Shown piece after piece: positions 16,941-24,267 of a stretch of 45,835 nt of DNA (position 1 is the first letter of the stretch; every line of letters begins with the position of its first letter). The notes below the pieces were generated by a model, which was not told where the DNA came from, made no database searches, and saw only the letters and a program-made list of their open reading frames with translations. Source of the DNA: Micromonospora sp. ATCC 39149 (GTDB taxonomy: Bacteria; Actinomycetota; Actinomycetes; Mycobacteriales; Micromonosporaceae); NCBI RefSeq assembly GCF_000158815.1, contig NZ_GG657738.1, positions 5,303,076 through 5,348,910 of the forward strand, read 5' to 3'. A program made the translations under genes and the position numbers.

Positions 16941-18464
16941 ATGCGCAGTGTTCCCCGCCGCATCGTCGTGGCGCTTGCTCTCCCCATGTTGCTATCCGGC
17001 TGTTTCGCCCCGGGCGACGGTGGCTCCAATACGGATGCCCAAGCCCGGTCGGCCGGTCGCCTGAGGGTCGCACTCGCGGTACCGCCGGTGCAGGCACTGT
17101 CCCCCTACAGCAATGACGCCACCGTTCTGAGCAAGCTCTCTGTGGTTGAAGGGCTTACGGCACTGGACGCGGACGGAGCCGCAGTGCCGGCGCTGGCAAA
17201 GTCCTGGATCCGAAAGAACCCCACCTTGTGGGTCTTCGAGCTGCGCAAGGCGACGTTCCAGGACGGCACGGAGGTCACCGCCGAGTCCGTCGTCAATGCG
17301 CTCGACCACGCCAATGCGGCCAAGACCAAGCCACGCGTCCTCAGTGACGTGACGCTGACCGTGAAGGCCGAGGACAGCGACACTGTCATGGTCAGCACGA
17401 AGACTGCCGACCCGGTGCTCCCGCTGCGGCTCGCCAGCCCCGCGCTGGGCATCCTCTCGGTGAAGGCGTACGCCAGCGACGGCACCGTCAGCCCCGTCGG
17501 CACCGGAACCGGCCCATTCAAGATCACCAAGCTGATCGGGAAGACCAAGGCGGCTTTGGACCGTTTCGACGGCTACTGGGGCGGCAAGGCCAAGGCATCC
17601 GGCATCGACGTCACCTGGATTGCCGACGGGACCGCCCGCGCCAACGCCATGCGCGCCGGCGAAGTCGATATCGCCGAGTGGATCCCCACCGCCCAGGCGA
17701 ATCTGCTGGACAAGAACACCCGTCGCGAGGTGCCCTCCGTGCGGACCGACAGCCTGATCCTCAATACCCGCAGCGGCATCTTCACCGACGAGTCGCTGCG
17801 CAGGGCCGCCCGCGAGGCCGTGAACGGTTCCGCCCTGGTCGGCTCGATCTTCGGCGGGTACGCCGACCCCGCGCAGGGCCTGTTCGGGCCCGCCGTTTCC
17901 TGGGCGGCCCACAAGCGTGTCGAGGTTACGGGCCGCGCGGTGGCCGCGACCACCGCCGAGGTCGAGTCGAAGACCAACGGCAGGACGCTGCGCCTGGCCG
18001 CCTACACCAACCGCGCCGAACTGCCCGAGGCCGCGACCGTCGTGCAGCAGCAGCTTGAGAAGGCGGGGTTCACCGTGCAGCAGGACGTACGCGAGTACAC
18101 GCAGATGGAGCCCGACCTCCTCGCCGGCAAATACGACGCGCTCGTCTTCTCCCGCGTGACGCTCCTGGACACCGGCGACGCGGTCGCATACCTGGCGAGC
18201 GACTTCATGAGCAACGGCGTCTACAACATCGCGGGTCTGAAGGACTCCAGTGTCGACCAGGCCATCACCTCTGCCGCCGAGGAGGGCGACACCGCGCAGC
18301 GGCAGCAGAAGATCATGCAGGCCGAGGCGGAGATTCTGCGGACGGACGCGATCGTGCCGCTGGTCCACGAGAAGGTCGTGCAGGGTGTCAGCTCCAGCGT
18401 CGAGGGCGTGCTCCTCGATCCCCGCGAACGCTCCCTGATCAACGTCGGCACCCAGCTGAAATAA
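16941..18464 (+). CDS. Family 5 substrate-binding lipoprotein of an ABC importer (oligopeptide/nickel/metallophore type)
   Basis: 507 residues. ATG 16941 follows AGGA at the right distance and begins a lipoprotein signal peptide with lipobox LLSGC, so the mature protein is anchored on the outer face of the membrane. The SBP_bac_5 fold is shown by VEGLTALDADGAAVPALAKS, LWVFELRKATFQDGTEVTAE and GTGPFKITK. Family members bind peptides, nickel or metal-chelator complexes; nothing in the sequence fixes the ligand. The iron box upstream suggests iron-repressed expression and so a metallophore or siderophore-like ligand (inference). Base composition is a little less GC-extreme than in the neighbours. 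The permease gene starts 8 nt after its stop. Confidence 0.88.
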   Translation: MRSVPRRIVVALALPMLLSGCFAPGDGGSNTDAQARSAGRLRVALAVPPVQALSPYSNDATVLSKLSVVEGLTALDADGAAVPALAKSWIRKNPTLWVFELRKATFQDGTEVTAESVVNALDHANAAKTKPRVLSDVTLTVKAEDSDTVMVSTKTADPVLPLRLASPALGILSVKAYASDGTVSPVGTGTGPFKITKLIGKTKAALDRFDGYWGGKAKASGIDVTWIADGTARANAMRAGEVDIAEWIPTAQANLLDKNTRREVPSVRTDSLILNTRSGIFTDESLRRAAREAVNGSALVGSIFGGYADPAQGLFGPAVSWAAHKRVEVTGRAVAATTAEVESKTNGRTLRLAAYTNRAELPEAATVVQQQLEKAGFTVQQDVREYTQMEPDLLAGKYDALVFSRVTLLDTGDAVAYLASDFMSNGVYNIAGLKDSSVDQAITSAAEEGDTAQRQQKIMQAEAEILRTDAIVPLVHEKVVQGVSSSVEGVLLDPRERSLINVGTQLK

Positions 18465-18472
18465 CCCCGGCG

Positions 18473-20239
18473 ATGAGCAGCGGAACCCTGTCAGGCTCGA
18501 TCGCGGCCGATGCTCGGCGGGCCCGGTGGTTCGTTGCCGTCGGCCGCGTCGTAGCCGGGGCAGCCCTGCTGGTGACCGTCGCCCTGCTGCCCTGGCTGTC
18601 CAGGACCGATCCCGCGCTGACGGTGCTACGGGCTCGCTCCGCCGACCAGGATCCCACCCCGGCGCGGCTGGCAGCCGTACGAGAACAACTGGGATTGGAC
18701 GAGGGGCCGTTCAGCCATCTCGCGCATTGGTTGGGTGGTCTGCCCCGCGGCGACGCCGGCATTTCGTGGGTGTCGGGCGAACCGGTCCTTCCCCAGGTGA
18801 CGGCCGCCTTCGCCGTCTCGTTCACGCTGATGCTCGGCGCACTCGTGGTAACGATCGCGGTAGCCGTGCTGGTCAGCGCCCGCACCCTGTACCTCGGCTC
18901 CCGGCAGCGGCTGCGCAGAGAGAGCGCGGGCACCGGGGCCGCCGTCCTCGCCGCGCTGCCCAAGTTCCTGCTCGCTTCGCTGCTCGCCACCGTATTCGGT
19001 GTGTGGCTGGGCTGGTTCCCGTCCAGCGGCTGGACGGGACCGGGGTCGATGGTGCTGCCCGCGCTCGCCCTGGGCCTGTCCTCCGGGGCGATGATCGGCG
19101 GCCTGCTCGGCCACGCTCTGCCCGCCGCCTTCCACGAGCCGTGGGTGCGGACCTGGCGCCTCTGCGGGTTCTCGCCCGGCCGCATTGCCTGGCACGCGCT
19201 GCGCCGCACGGTGGCCGGCGTGCTCCCACAGTTTCTGCCGACCGTCGTCGCCCTGGTCGGCGGCGCCGTCGCAGTGGAGAAGATCTTCAACATTCCCGGC
19301 CTGGGCCGGCTCGCCCTGGACGCCGCTCTGGCCCAGGATCTCCCGCCCCTGCAGACAGCGACACTGCTCCTCGTCCTGCTCGGCACCGCCGCCGGCCTGC
19401 TCATCCAGGCCCTGCGCCGAACGCTTCTCGGCCCCGCCCTGCGCGACGCGGCCCTGCCCGCACTGCACCCGGCGGCCCTGCCACGCCGGCGCTCCACAGG
19501 CTGGGTCGCCGGACTGTGTGCGTTCGCCCTGTTCGCGCTGGTCATAGCCGGGCTGCTGCGCGATCCGCTGCACGTGGACACGGCAGCCCGCCTGCTGGTC
19601 CCCTCAGCCGCGCACCCGTTGGGCACCGACGCGCTGGGCCGTGACCTGCTGGCCCGGCTCGGCCACGGCGCGCTACGCACGGCCGGAGTCGCCCTCGCGG
19701 TGACTGCGGTCAGCGCCGTCGTCGGGCTGCTGCTGGGAATGGCCGGTCGCGCGAGCGCGGGCCTGACCGAGGTGATGTCGACGCTCCCGGCCGTCCTGGC
19801 CGGACTGCTGACGACCGCGGTGACCGGGCCGTCGGTGTGGGGAGCCGCGTGCGCGGTGTGCCTGGTCGCCTGGACGCCGTATGCCGCTCAGGCCGCGGCT
19901 CTGCTGGAAGAGGAACGGGCGACCGGTTACCTGCTCGCGTCGATCTCGCTCGGTGCGGGGCCGATACATCTGCTGCGCCGCCACCTGCTGCCCGCGGTGT
20001 TGCCCGCCGTACTGCGCAACGCCGTCCTACGCCTGCCCACCACGGTCCTTGTGCTGGCCTCCCTCGGCTTCCTCGGCCTGGGTGAGCAACCGCCGACTCC
20101 CGAGTGGGGACGCCTGCTGTCGGAGAACCAGCCATACGTGGAACTGGCCCCCTGGACCGTGCTCGGCCCGGCCGGTGCGCTCGTTCTGCTCGCAGTTCTG
20201 GCCGTGTCCGGTATGGGGTCGGGACGGAGCAGACTTTGA
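18473..20239 (+). CDS. Fused DppB-DppC-like ABC permease
   Basis: 588 residues that join the two usual permease subunits in one chain. The N-terminal half (~1-300) is DppB-like: the ATPase-contact region near LCGFSPGRIAWHALRR and the typical block EKIFNIPGLGRLAL. The C-terminal half (~320-588) is DppC-like: HPLGTDALGRDLLARLGHG, the contact helix region SLGAGPIHLLRRHLLP and LASLGFLGLGEQPPTPEWG. About eleven or twelve hydrophobic segments are expected. It forms the membrane channel for the upstream binding protein. No ATPase gene follows: a perfect 9-bp hairpin begins 7 nt after the stop and the next gene is unrelated. ATPases must be shared from elsewhere, or the operon has lost them. Confidence 0.88.
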   Translation: MSSGTLSGSIAADARRARWFVAVGRVVAGAALLVTVALLPWLSRTDPALTVLRARSADQDPTPARLAAVREQLGLDEGPFSHLAHWLGGLPRGDAGISWVSGEPVLPQVTAAFAVSFTLMLGALVVTIAVAVLVSARTLYLGSRQRLRRESAGTGAAVLAALPKFLLASLLATVFGVWLGWFPSSGWTGPGSMVLPALALGLSSGAMIGGLLGHALPAAFHEPWVRTWRLCGFSPGRIAWHALRRTVAGVLPQFLPTVVALVGGAVAVEKIFNIPGLGRLALDAALAQDLPPLQTATLLLVLLGTAAGLLIQALRRTLLGPALRDAALPALHPAALPRRRSTGWVAGLCAFALFALVIAGLLRDPLHVDTAARLLVPSAAHPLGTDALGRDLLARLGHGALRTAGVALAVTAVSAVVGLLLGMAGRASAGLTEVMSTLPAVLAGLLTTAVTGPSVWGAACAVCLVAWTPYAAQAAALLEEERATGYLLASISLGAGPIHLLRRHLLPAVLPAVLRNAVLRLPTTVLVLASLGFLGLGEQPPTPEWGRLLSENQPYVELAPWTVLGPAGALVLLAVLAVSGMGSGRSRL

Positions 20240-20246
20240 GGTAGAC

Positions 20247-20282
20247 GGTTGCCGCATCGGCAGGCACCAACCCGCGGCAACC
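20247..20282 (+). terminator. Hairpin closing the iron-box ABC operon
   Basis: GGTTGCCGC (20247-20255) and GCGGCAACC (20274-20282) are perfect 9-nt arms around an 18-nt loop, 7 nt after the permease stop. No U-tract follows. Confidence 0.5.
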
Positions 20283-20391
20283 CGGCCGAGGGCGGATCAA
20301 GATCGCGTCACTGCCGCCGATTGGCCAGGGGCAGATCGCCGCGTAGAGGCGGGCCGAGGCGTAAGTGTCCCGATGGCGCACGGACCTGCCG

Positions 20392-20410
20392 AGATCAGTG
20401 CGGCTGATCT
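20392..20410. promoter_or_regulatory. Inverted repeat AGATCAG-TGCGG-CTGATCT upstream of the VOC gene
   Basis: Perfect 7-nt arms with a 5-nt spacer, ending 17 nt before the -10 box of the VOC gene and so covering its -35 position. This is a good place for a repressor or activator. Confidence 0.4.
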
Positions 20411-20427
20411 TGATGCCGGACTGTCGC

Positions 20428-20433
20428 TAGCAT
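20428..20433 (+). promoter_or_regulatory. -10 box (TAGCAT) for the VOC gene
   Basis: TAGCAT ends 7 nt before the ATG at 20441 and no ribosome-binding site is present, so the mRNA is probably leaderless. Confidence 0.45.
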
Positions 20434-20440
20434 TGCCGGC

Positions 20441-21175
20441 ATGGCAACGCGGCTTGTTCAGATCAACATGAAGGCTCGGGACGATTCCGCGCTGGGCGGT
20501 TTCTGGGCGGAGGCGCTCGGCTGGGGAGTCTCCAGCGAGGGACCCGGCGTGACCAACCTCGAACCCGAGGGCTTCGTCTACCCCGACCCCGTCGCCGTCT
20601 GTATCGACCTCGTCGCCTCCCCGGAACCCAAGACGGTCAAGAATCGCGTGCACGTCGACCTCGCCACCACCTCGGCGGCCCATCATGCGGAGTTGGTGGC
20701 GCGCCTGAGGGATCTCGGCGCAACACCCGCCGACGTGGGCCAGGGCGACGTCCCATGGACGGTCATGGCCGACCCGGAGGGCAACGAGTTCTGCGTGCTG
20801 GATTGGCACGACCCGATCCAAGACACTGGACCGATCGCCACGGTCGTGGTCGACTGCGTCGATCCGCGAGCTATGGCCCGTTTCTGGGGCAAGGCCATGG
20901 ACTGGACCCTGCACAAGGTGACCGACCACAACGCGGTACTGCGCTCCGCCAAGGGCGTCGGCCCATACCTGCAGTTCATCCGCACACCCGATGCAAAGAC
21001 CACGTGGAATCGAGTCCATCTAGACCTCCGCCCCTATCCAGGTGACGACCTGAAGGCCGAGGCGGCCAGACTGCGGACTCTCGGCGCCACCGCCATCGAT
21101 TTGGACAGCGATGTCCATTGGATGGTCCTCGCCGACCCGGAAGGCAACGAGTTCTGCCTCCTCACCCCAGGCTGA
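20441..21175 (+). CDS. VOC-superfamily protein with two glyoxalase-like domains
   Basis: 244 residues made of two homologous halves. Each half ends in the same strand: VMADPEGNEFCVLDW (~residue 107) and VLADPEGNEFCLLTPG (C-terminus), and each has a matching NRVHVDLATT or NRVHLDLRPY strand. The superfamily includes glyoxalases, dioxygenases and resistance proteins; these beta-alpha-beta-beta-beta modules pair to make a metal or ligand site. The N-terminal half has METAL-type His/Glu positions that cannot be confirmed without alignment, so the reaction is unknown. A third, isolated copy of the terminal strand lies at 23276. Confidence 0.85.
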   Translation: MATRLVQINMKARDDSALGGFWAEALGWGVSSEGPGVTNLEPEGFVYPDPVAVCIDLVASPEPKTVKNRVHVDLATTSAAHHAELVARLRDLGATPADVGQGDVPWTVMADPEGNEFCVLDWHDPIQDTGPIATVVVDCVDPRAMARFWGKAMDWTLHKVTDHNAVLRSAKGVGPYLQFIRTPDAKTTWNRVHLDLRPYPGDDLKAEAARLRTLGATAIDLDSDVHWMVLADPEGNEFCLLTPG

Positions 21176-21326
21176 CGCCGCTATCCGGACCGGTGCTGCT
21201 GTTCAACGGCGCGCGTGACCCGTTCCCGTCGTGGCCGGCGGCGTCGGCGGCTACCCGGAAGCCGTGGTGCGACCCGGCCACCTGAAGTACCACCCGCGCG
21301 GGGGCTCCCCTGCCGCCACCACCGGT

Positions 21327-22265
21327 TCACCGTTCTTGCCGGTGGAGGGTGGCGGATACGGCCGAGGTTTCCGCCGGCGCTGGTGCCGGCACCGGCCGCT
21401 GGTGCCGGCGGGTCAGGCCGACCCCAACGAGCACGACCACCATGCCGGCGATGATCCGCAGGCTGAGATCCTCCTCTCGCACGATGGCCCCCAGCGCCAC
21501 CGAGACCACCGGCAGCAGATAGCCGATCGTCGCGGCGTTGGTGGCGCCCTCGGCGGCGATGATCCGATAGGTGAGGTGGAAGGTGGCCCCGGTGGCGACG
21601 ACGCCCAGAATCATGACCACGATCAGCGTCTTCGGGCCGATCTCGATCTGCGTCAGACCGTCGGCCGACAGGGTCGGCGCGGTCAGGCCGGTCGCCGCGA
21701 TGAGTTGCGCCGCGGACAGCGAGATCGTGGGTATGCCCTTGCCGACCAGGTGGCGGCCCATGTAGGCGAAGCCCACCGCGTAGCTCGCCGCCGCGGCGAC
21801 GATGGCCAGGGCACCCCAGCCGACCGGCCCGGTCGTCTGCCACGGTGCGAAGATCAGTACGACGCCGGTGAACCCGAGGATGAGACCAACCAGCCGGACC
21901 GACCGCAGACCGCGGTCGGAGCCGATGACGACGGCGACCAGCAGCGACCACAGCGGGGTGGTCGCGTTCAGTACCCCAGCCACCCCGGAGTCGATGGTCT
22001 GCTGTCCGATGCTGAACATGGCGAACGGCAGGGCGTTGCCGAAGAACGCGGCCACGACGATGTGACCCCACGTCGCACGATCCCGCGGCAGCCGTCGACC
22101 CGAGACGAGGCACGCGATCAACAGTGCGGCCGATCCGAGCACGCACCGGCTGAAAGTGACCTGGGCCGGAGTCAAAGCGTCCAGGGCCAGATCGATCCAG
22201 AGGAAGGTCGACCCCCACAGCAGGGCGAGTACGCCCACCTGCGTCCACGTTCGTAGCCTGCTCAC
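21327..22265 (-). CDS. EamA/DMT-family membrane transporter
   Basis: 312 residues with ten predicted hydrophobic helices in two repeats of the EamA type. The start MSRLRTWTQVGVLALLWG contains the family's first-helix pattern LLWGSTF, and the second repeat begins near WGALAIVAAAASYAVGFAYMG. The family exports amino acids and other small metabolites through the cytoplasmic membrane. It is divergent from a LysR-type regulator with 71 bp between the start codons, a usual arrangement for regulator and exporter. The start ATG at 22265 is preceded by a weak AGGAGTG-like site (GAGGAGTGAGC), which supports the choice. Confidence 0.92.
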   Translation of the reverse strand: MSRLRTWTQVGVLALLWGSTFLWIDLALDALTPAQVTFSRCVLGSAALLIACLVSGRRLPRDRATWGHIVVAAFFGNALPFAMFSIGQQTIDSGVAGVLNATTPLWSLLVAVVIGSDRGLRSVRLVGLILGFTGVVLIFAPWQTTGPVGWGALAIVAAAASYAVGFAYMGRHLVGKGIPTISLSAAQLIAATGLTAPTLSADGLTQIEIGPKTLIVVMILGVVATGATFHLTYRIIAAEGATNAATIGYLLPVVSVALGAIVREEDLSLRIIAGMVVVLVGVGLTRRHQRPVPAPAPAETSAVSATLHRQER

Positions 22266-22318
22266 TCCTCACACGGTGCCGGAGCCAACCTGGAAGGAAA
22301 AGCGAAAGATTCTGCACA

Positions 22319-22331
22319 AGAGTTAAGCTCT
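22319..22331. promoter_or_regulatory. Dyad AGAG-TTAAG-CTCT in the divergent LysR/EamA region, overlapping the LysR -10 box
   Basis: The dyad overlaps TAAGCT (22324-22329), which ends 7 nt before the LysR ATG at 22337. It could allow autorepression by the LysR protein and a leaderless regulator mRNA. Confidence 0.4.
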
Positions 22332-22336
22332 GCTAC

Positions 22337-23227
22337 ATGCTCGATGTGAGACGGATGCAGGTGTTGCGGGCGGTGGTCACCAGCGGGTCGGTGACCGCAG
22401 CGGCGGCGCACCTCGGCTACACCCCCTCCGCCGTCAGCCAGCAGGTGGCGGCGCTGGAGAAGGAAGCCGGGATCGCGCTGCTCGAACGCGTCGGCCGAGG
22501 CGTGCAGCCCACGGCTGCCGGCCGGCTGCTCACCGGGCACGCGGCCATCATCAGCCAGCAGGTCGCCGAGGCGGAGACGGCGCTGGCCGACCTGCGCGCA
22601 GGGCGTACCGGACGGCTGACGATCCGCTACTTCGCCTCGGTCGGGCCGACCCTGCTGGCACCCGCCCTCGCCCGACTCCGCCGCGAGCACCCCGGCGTGA
22701 CGATCGACCCCAAGCTTGCCGATTCGGGTGACCCACTGCCGGACGTGGAACAGGGCAACGCCGACCTGGCCCTCGTGGTCCGCCGACCGGGCGATGACAT
22801 TCGCCAGGGCATCCGCATGGTGCATCTGCTCGACGATGCATTCCAGGCCGTGCTGCCTCCCGGGCACCCGCTCGCCGCGCAACAGGTGATCGACCTGGCC
22901 GACCTCGCAGGTGAGCCGTGGGTCGGCAGCGAACCGCCTGGCCCCTGCCTGGAGCCCATCATTGACGCCTGCGCCGCCGCTGGCTTCACCCCGAACTTCC
23001 TCGCGAAGTCGGAGGACTACGCCACGGCTCAGGGATTCGTCGCCGCCGGCCTCGGCGTCGGCCTCATCCCCCGACTCGGACTGACCCGCCATCCTGGCGT
23101 CACCATCCGTCCGGTCCGCCACCCCGAACCGGTCCGGGCGATCTACGCCGCGGTCCGGGAGATCTCACTGGCCCAGCCCGCACCACGCGCACTGATAGAC
23201 GCCCTCATCGACGCTGTGAAGGAGTGA
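22337..23227 (+). CDS. LysR-family transcriptional regulator
   Basis: 296 residues. The N-terminal winged helix-turn-helix (~1-60) reads MLDVRRMQVLRAVVTSGSVT then AAAHLGYTPSAVSQQVAALE, typical of the family, and the linker helix is followed by the ligand-binding domain from ~90 with RLTIRYFASVGPTLL. These proteins bind an effector and switch on or off a divergent gene, here most likely the EamA transporter. The terminal FVAAGLGVGLIPRLGL block is also standard. The effector is not indicated by the sequence. Confidence 0.95.
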   Translation: MLDVRRMQVLRAVVTSGSVTAAAAHLGYTPSAVSQQVAALEKEAGIALLERVGRGVQPTAAGRLLTGHAAIISQQVAEAETALADLRAGRTGRLTIRYFASVGPTLLAPALARLRREHPGVTIDPKLADSGDPLPDVEQGNADLALVVRRPGDDIRQGIRMVHLLDDAFQAVLPPGHPLAAQQVIDLADLAGEPWVGSEPPGPCLEPIIDACAAAGFTPNFLAKSEDYATAQGFVAAGLGVGLIPRLGLTRHPGVTIRPVRHPEPVRAIYAAVREISLAQPAPRALIDALIDAVKE

Positions 23228-23275
23228 GGCGCGGGAGTCGACGACCAGCGGCGGCCGGGCGGCACCGGCTGGGCT

Positions 23276-23348
23276 GGTGCTCGCCGACCCGGAGGGCAAC
23301 GAGTTCTGCGTGCTGCGCACCACCGCCGAGCGGGCCGCGTCGGCGTAG
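23276..23348 (+). pseudogene. C-terminal fragment of a VOC-superfamily gene
   Basis: The frame reads VLADPEGNEFCVLRTTAERA and ends at TAG (23346-23348); no matching upstream VOC part exists. It nearly repeats the 3' end of the intact VOC gene at 21128-21165, so the EamA/LysR pair is flanked by direct copies of this segment. Confidence 0.65.
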
Positions 23349-23396
23349 CCCGCGGGCTGGCCCCCGCGCGCCGCGCGGGGGCCCGGCCCGTCCGGG

Positions 23397-24107
23397 TCAG
23401 GAACGCTGCTCGATCTGGCCGCGCATGGTGACGAACTCGGCCTTCGCCTCCTTGGCGGACTTGAAGAACACCACGATCAGGCCGACGCTGCCCCGGTCGG
23501 CCCAGACGCAGACGCCCAGCGGCATCCCCTCGGTCTTGCCGTCGCCGCAGCGCGCCTCGCCGCCGAGCGGACCCGGCTCCGTCGTGGTCATCTCCTGCAC
23601 GGCCAGGTCGGTCTTGAGGCCGGCGATTGCGTCGTCCATCTCCTTCTTCGGGTCCGCCAGCACGCCGGACGCCGCGACGACCATCACGAGGTCCTGCTTG
23701 GCGACGTCGCCGTAGAACGCCCCGACGGTGCCGGTCTCGTTCTGCACGGTCGACTTCATCTCGGTGACCATCTGGTCCGACAGCTTCGTCAGCTCCGGGT
23801 CGGTGACCTGCTTGCGGCCGGCGAGGGTGGCCGGTGCGACGACCCGGGTGTTGGCGGCGTCGACCACGTCGCCGACCTCGTCCTTCACGGTGAACCAGGT
23901 GATCGCCGCGCCGCCGAGGCAGAGCACCAGCACCACGGCCAGTGAGATCAGCACGATCTTGCCGGCTTTGGACTTCTTCGGCGGCAGCGGCGCGTCGTAC
24001 GGCTGGCCGGCCGGGGGCGGGTAGCCGCCCGGCTGCTGCGGGACGGGCTGCTCCCCGTAAGGCTGTTGCGGCTGGTGCGGGTAAGGGTTGCCCGACGGCT
24101 GGGACAT
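23397..24107 (-). CDS. Single-pass membrane protein with a proline-rich N-terminus, function unknown
   Basis: 236 residues. The first ~45 residues are rich in Pro, Gln, Gly and Tyr (for example PHQPQQPYGEQP), followed by KKSKAGK and one membrane helix (~52-72, VLISLAVVLVLCLGGAAITW). The rest (~75-236) is an extracytoplasmic domain with two cysteines (EARCGDG and GVCVWADR) that could form a disulfide. I recognise no catalytic motif; the overall plan is common in actinobacterial envelope proteins. ATG 24107 follows GGAG nine nt upstream. A hairpin separates it from the upstream fadB gene. Confidence 0.82.
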   Translation of the reverse strand: MSQPSGNPYPHQPQQPYGEQPVPQQPGGYPPPAGQPYDAPLPPKKSKAGKIVLISLAVVLVLCLGGAAITWFTVKDEVGDVVDAANTRVVAPATLAGRKQVTDPELTKLSDQMVTEMKSTVQNETGTVGAFYGDVAKQDLVMVVAASGVLADPKKEMDDAIAGLKTDLAVQEMTTTEPGPLGGEARCGDGKTEGMPLGVCVWADRGSVGLIVVFFKSAKEAKAEFVTMRGQIEQRS

Positions 24108-24201
24108 GTGAGTCAGCTCCAGTTAGTTGATCAGGAGCGGTGATCGTAGCCAGACCAACCGACGGTCGGTGCCCCTGGCGGGGCAAAGGTGAGCGGGATG
24201 A

Positions 24202-24252
24202 CGATCGCGGTGGCCGGGACGCCCTGTCGGGGGAGCCCGGCCACCGCGATCG
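24202..24252 (-). terminator. 17-bp perfect stem-loop after fadB
   Basis: Arms CGATCGCGGTGGCCGGG (24202-24218) and its reverse complement (24236-24252) flank a 17-nt loop, starting 15 nt beyond the fadB stop. It is a strong hairpin without a U-tract. Confidence 0.65.
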
Positions 24253-24267
24253 CGTGCGGCGACAGGA

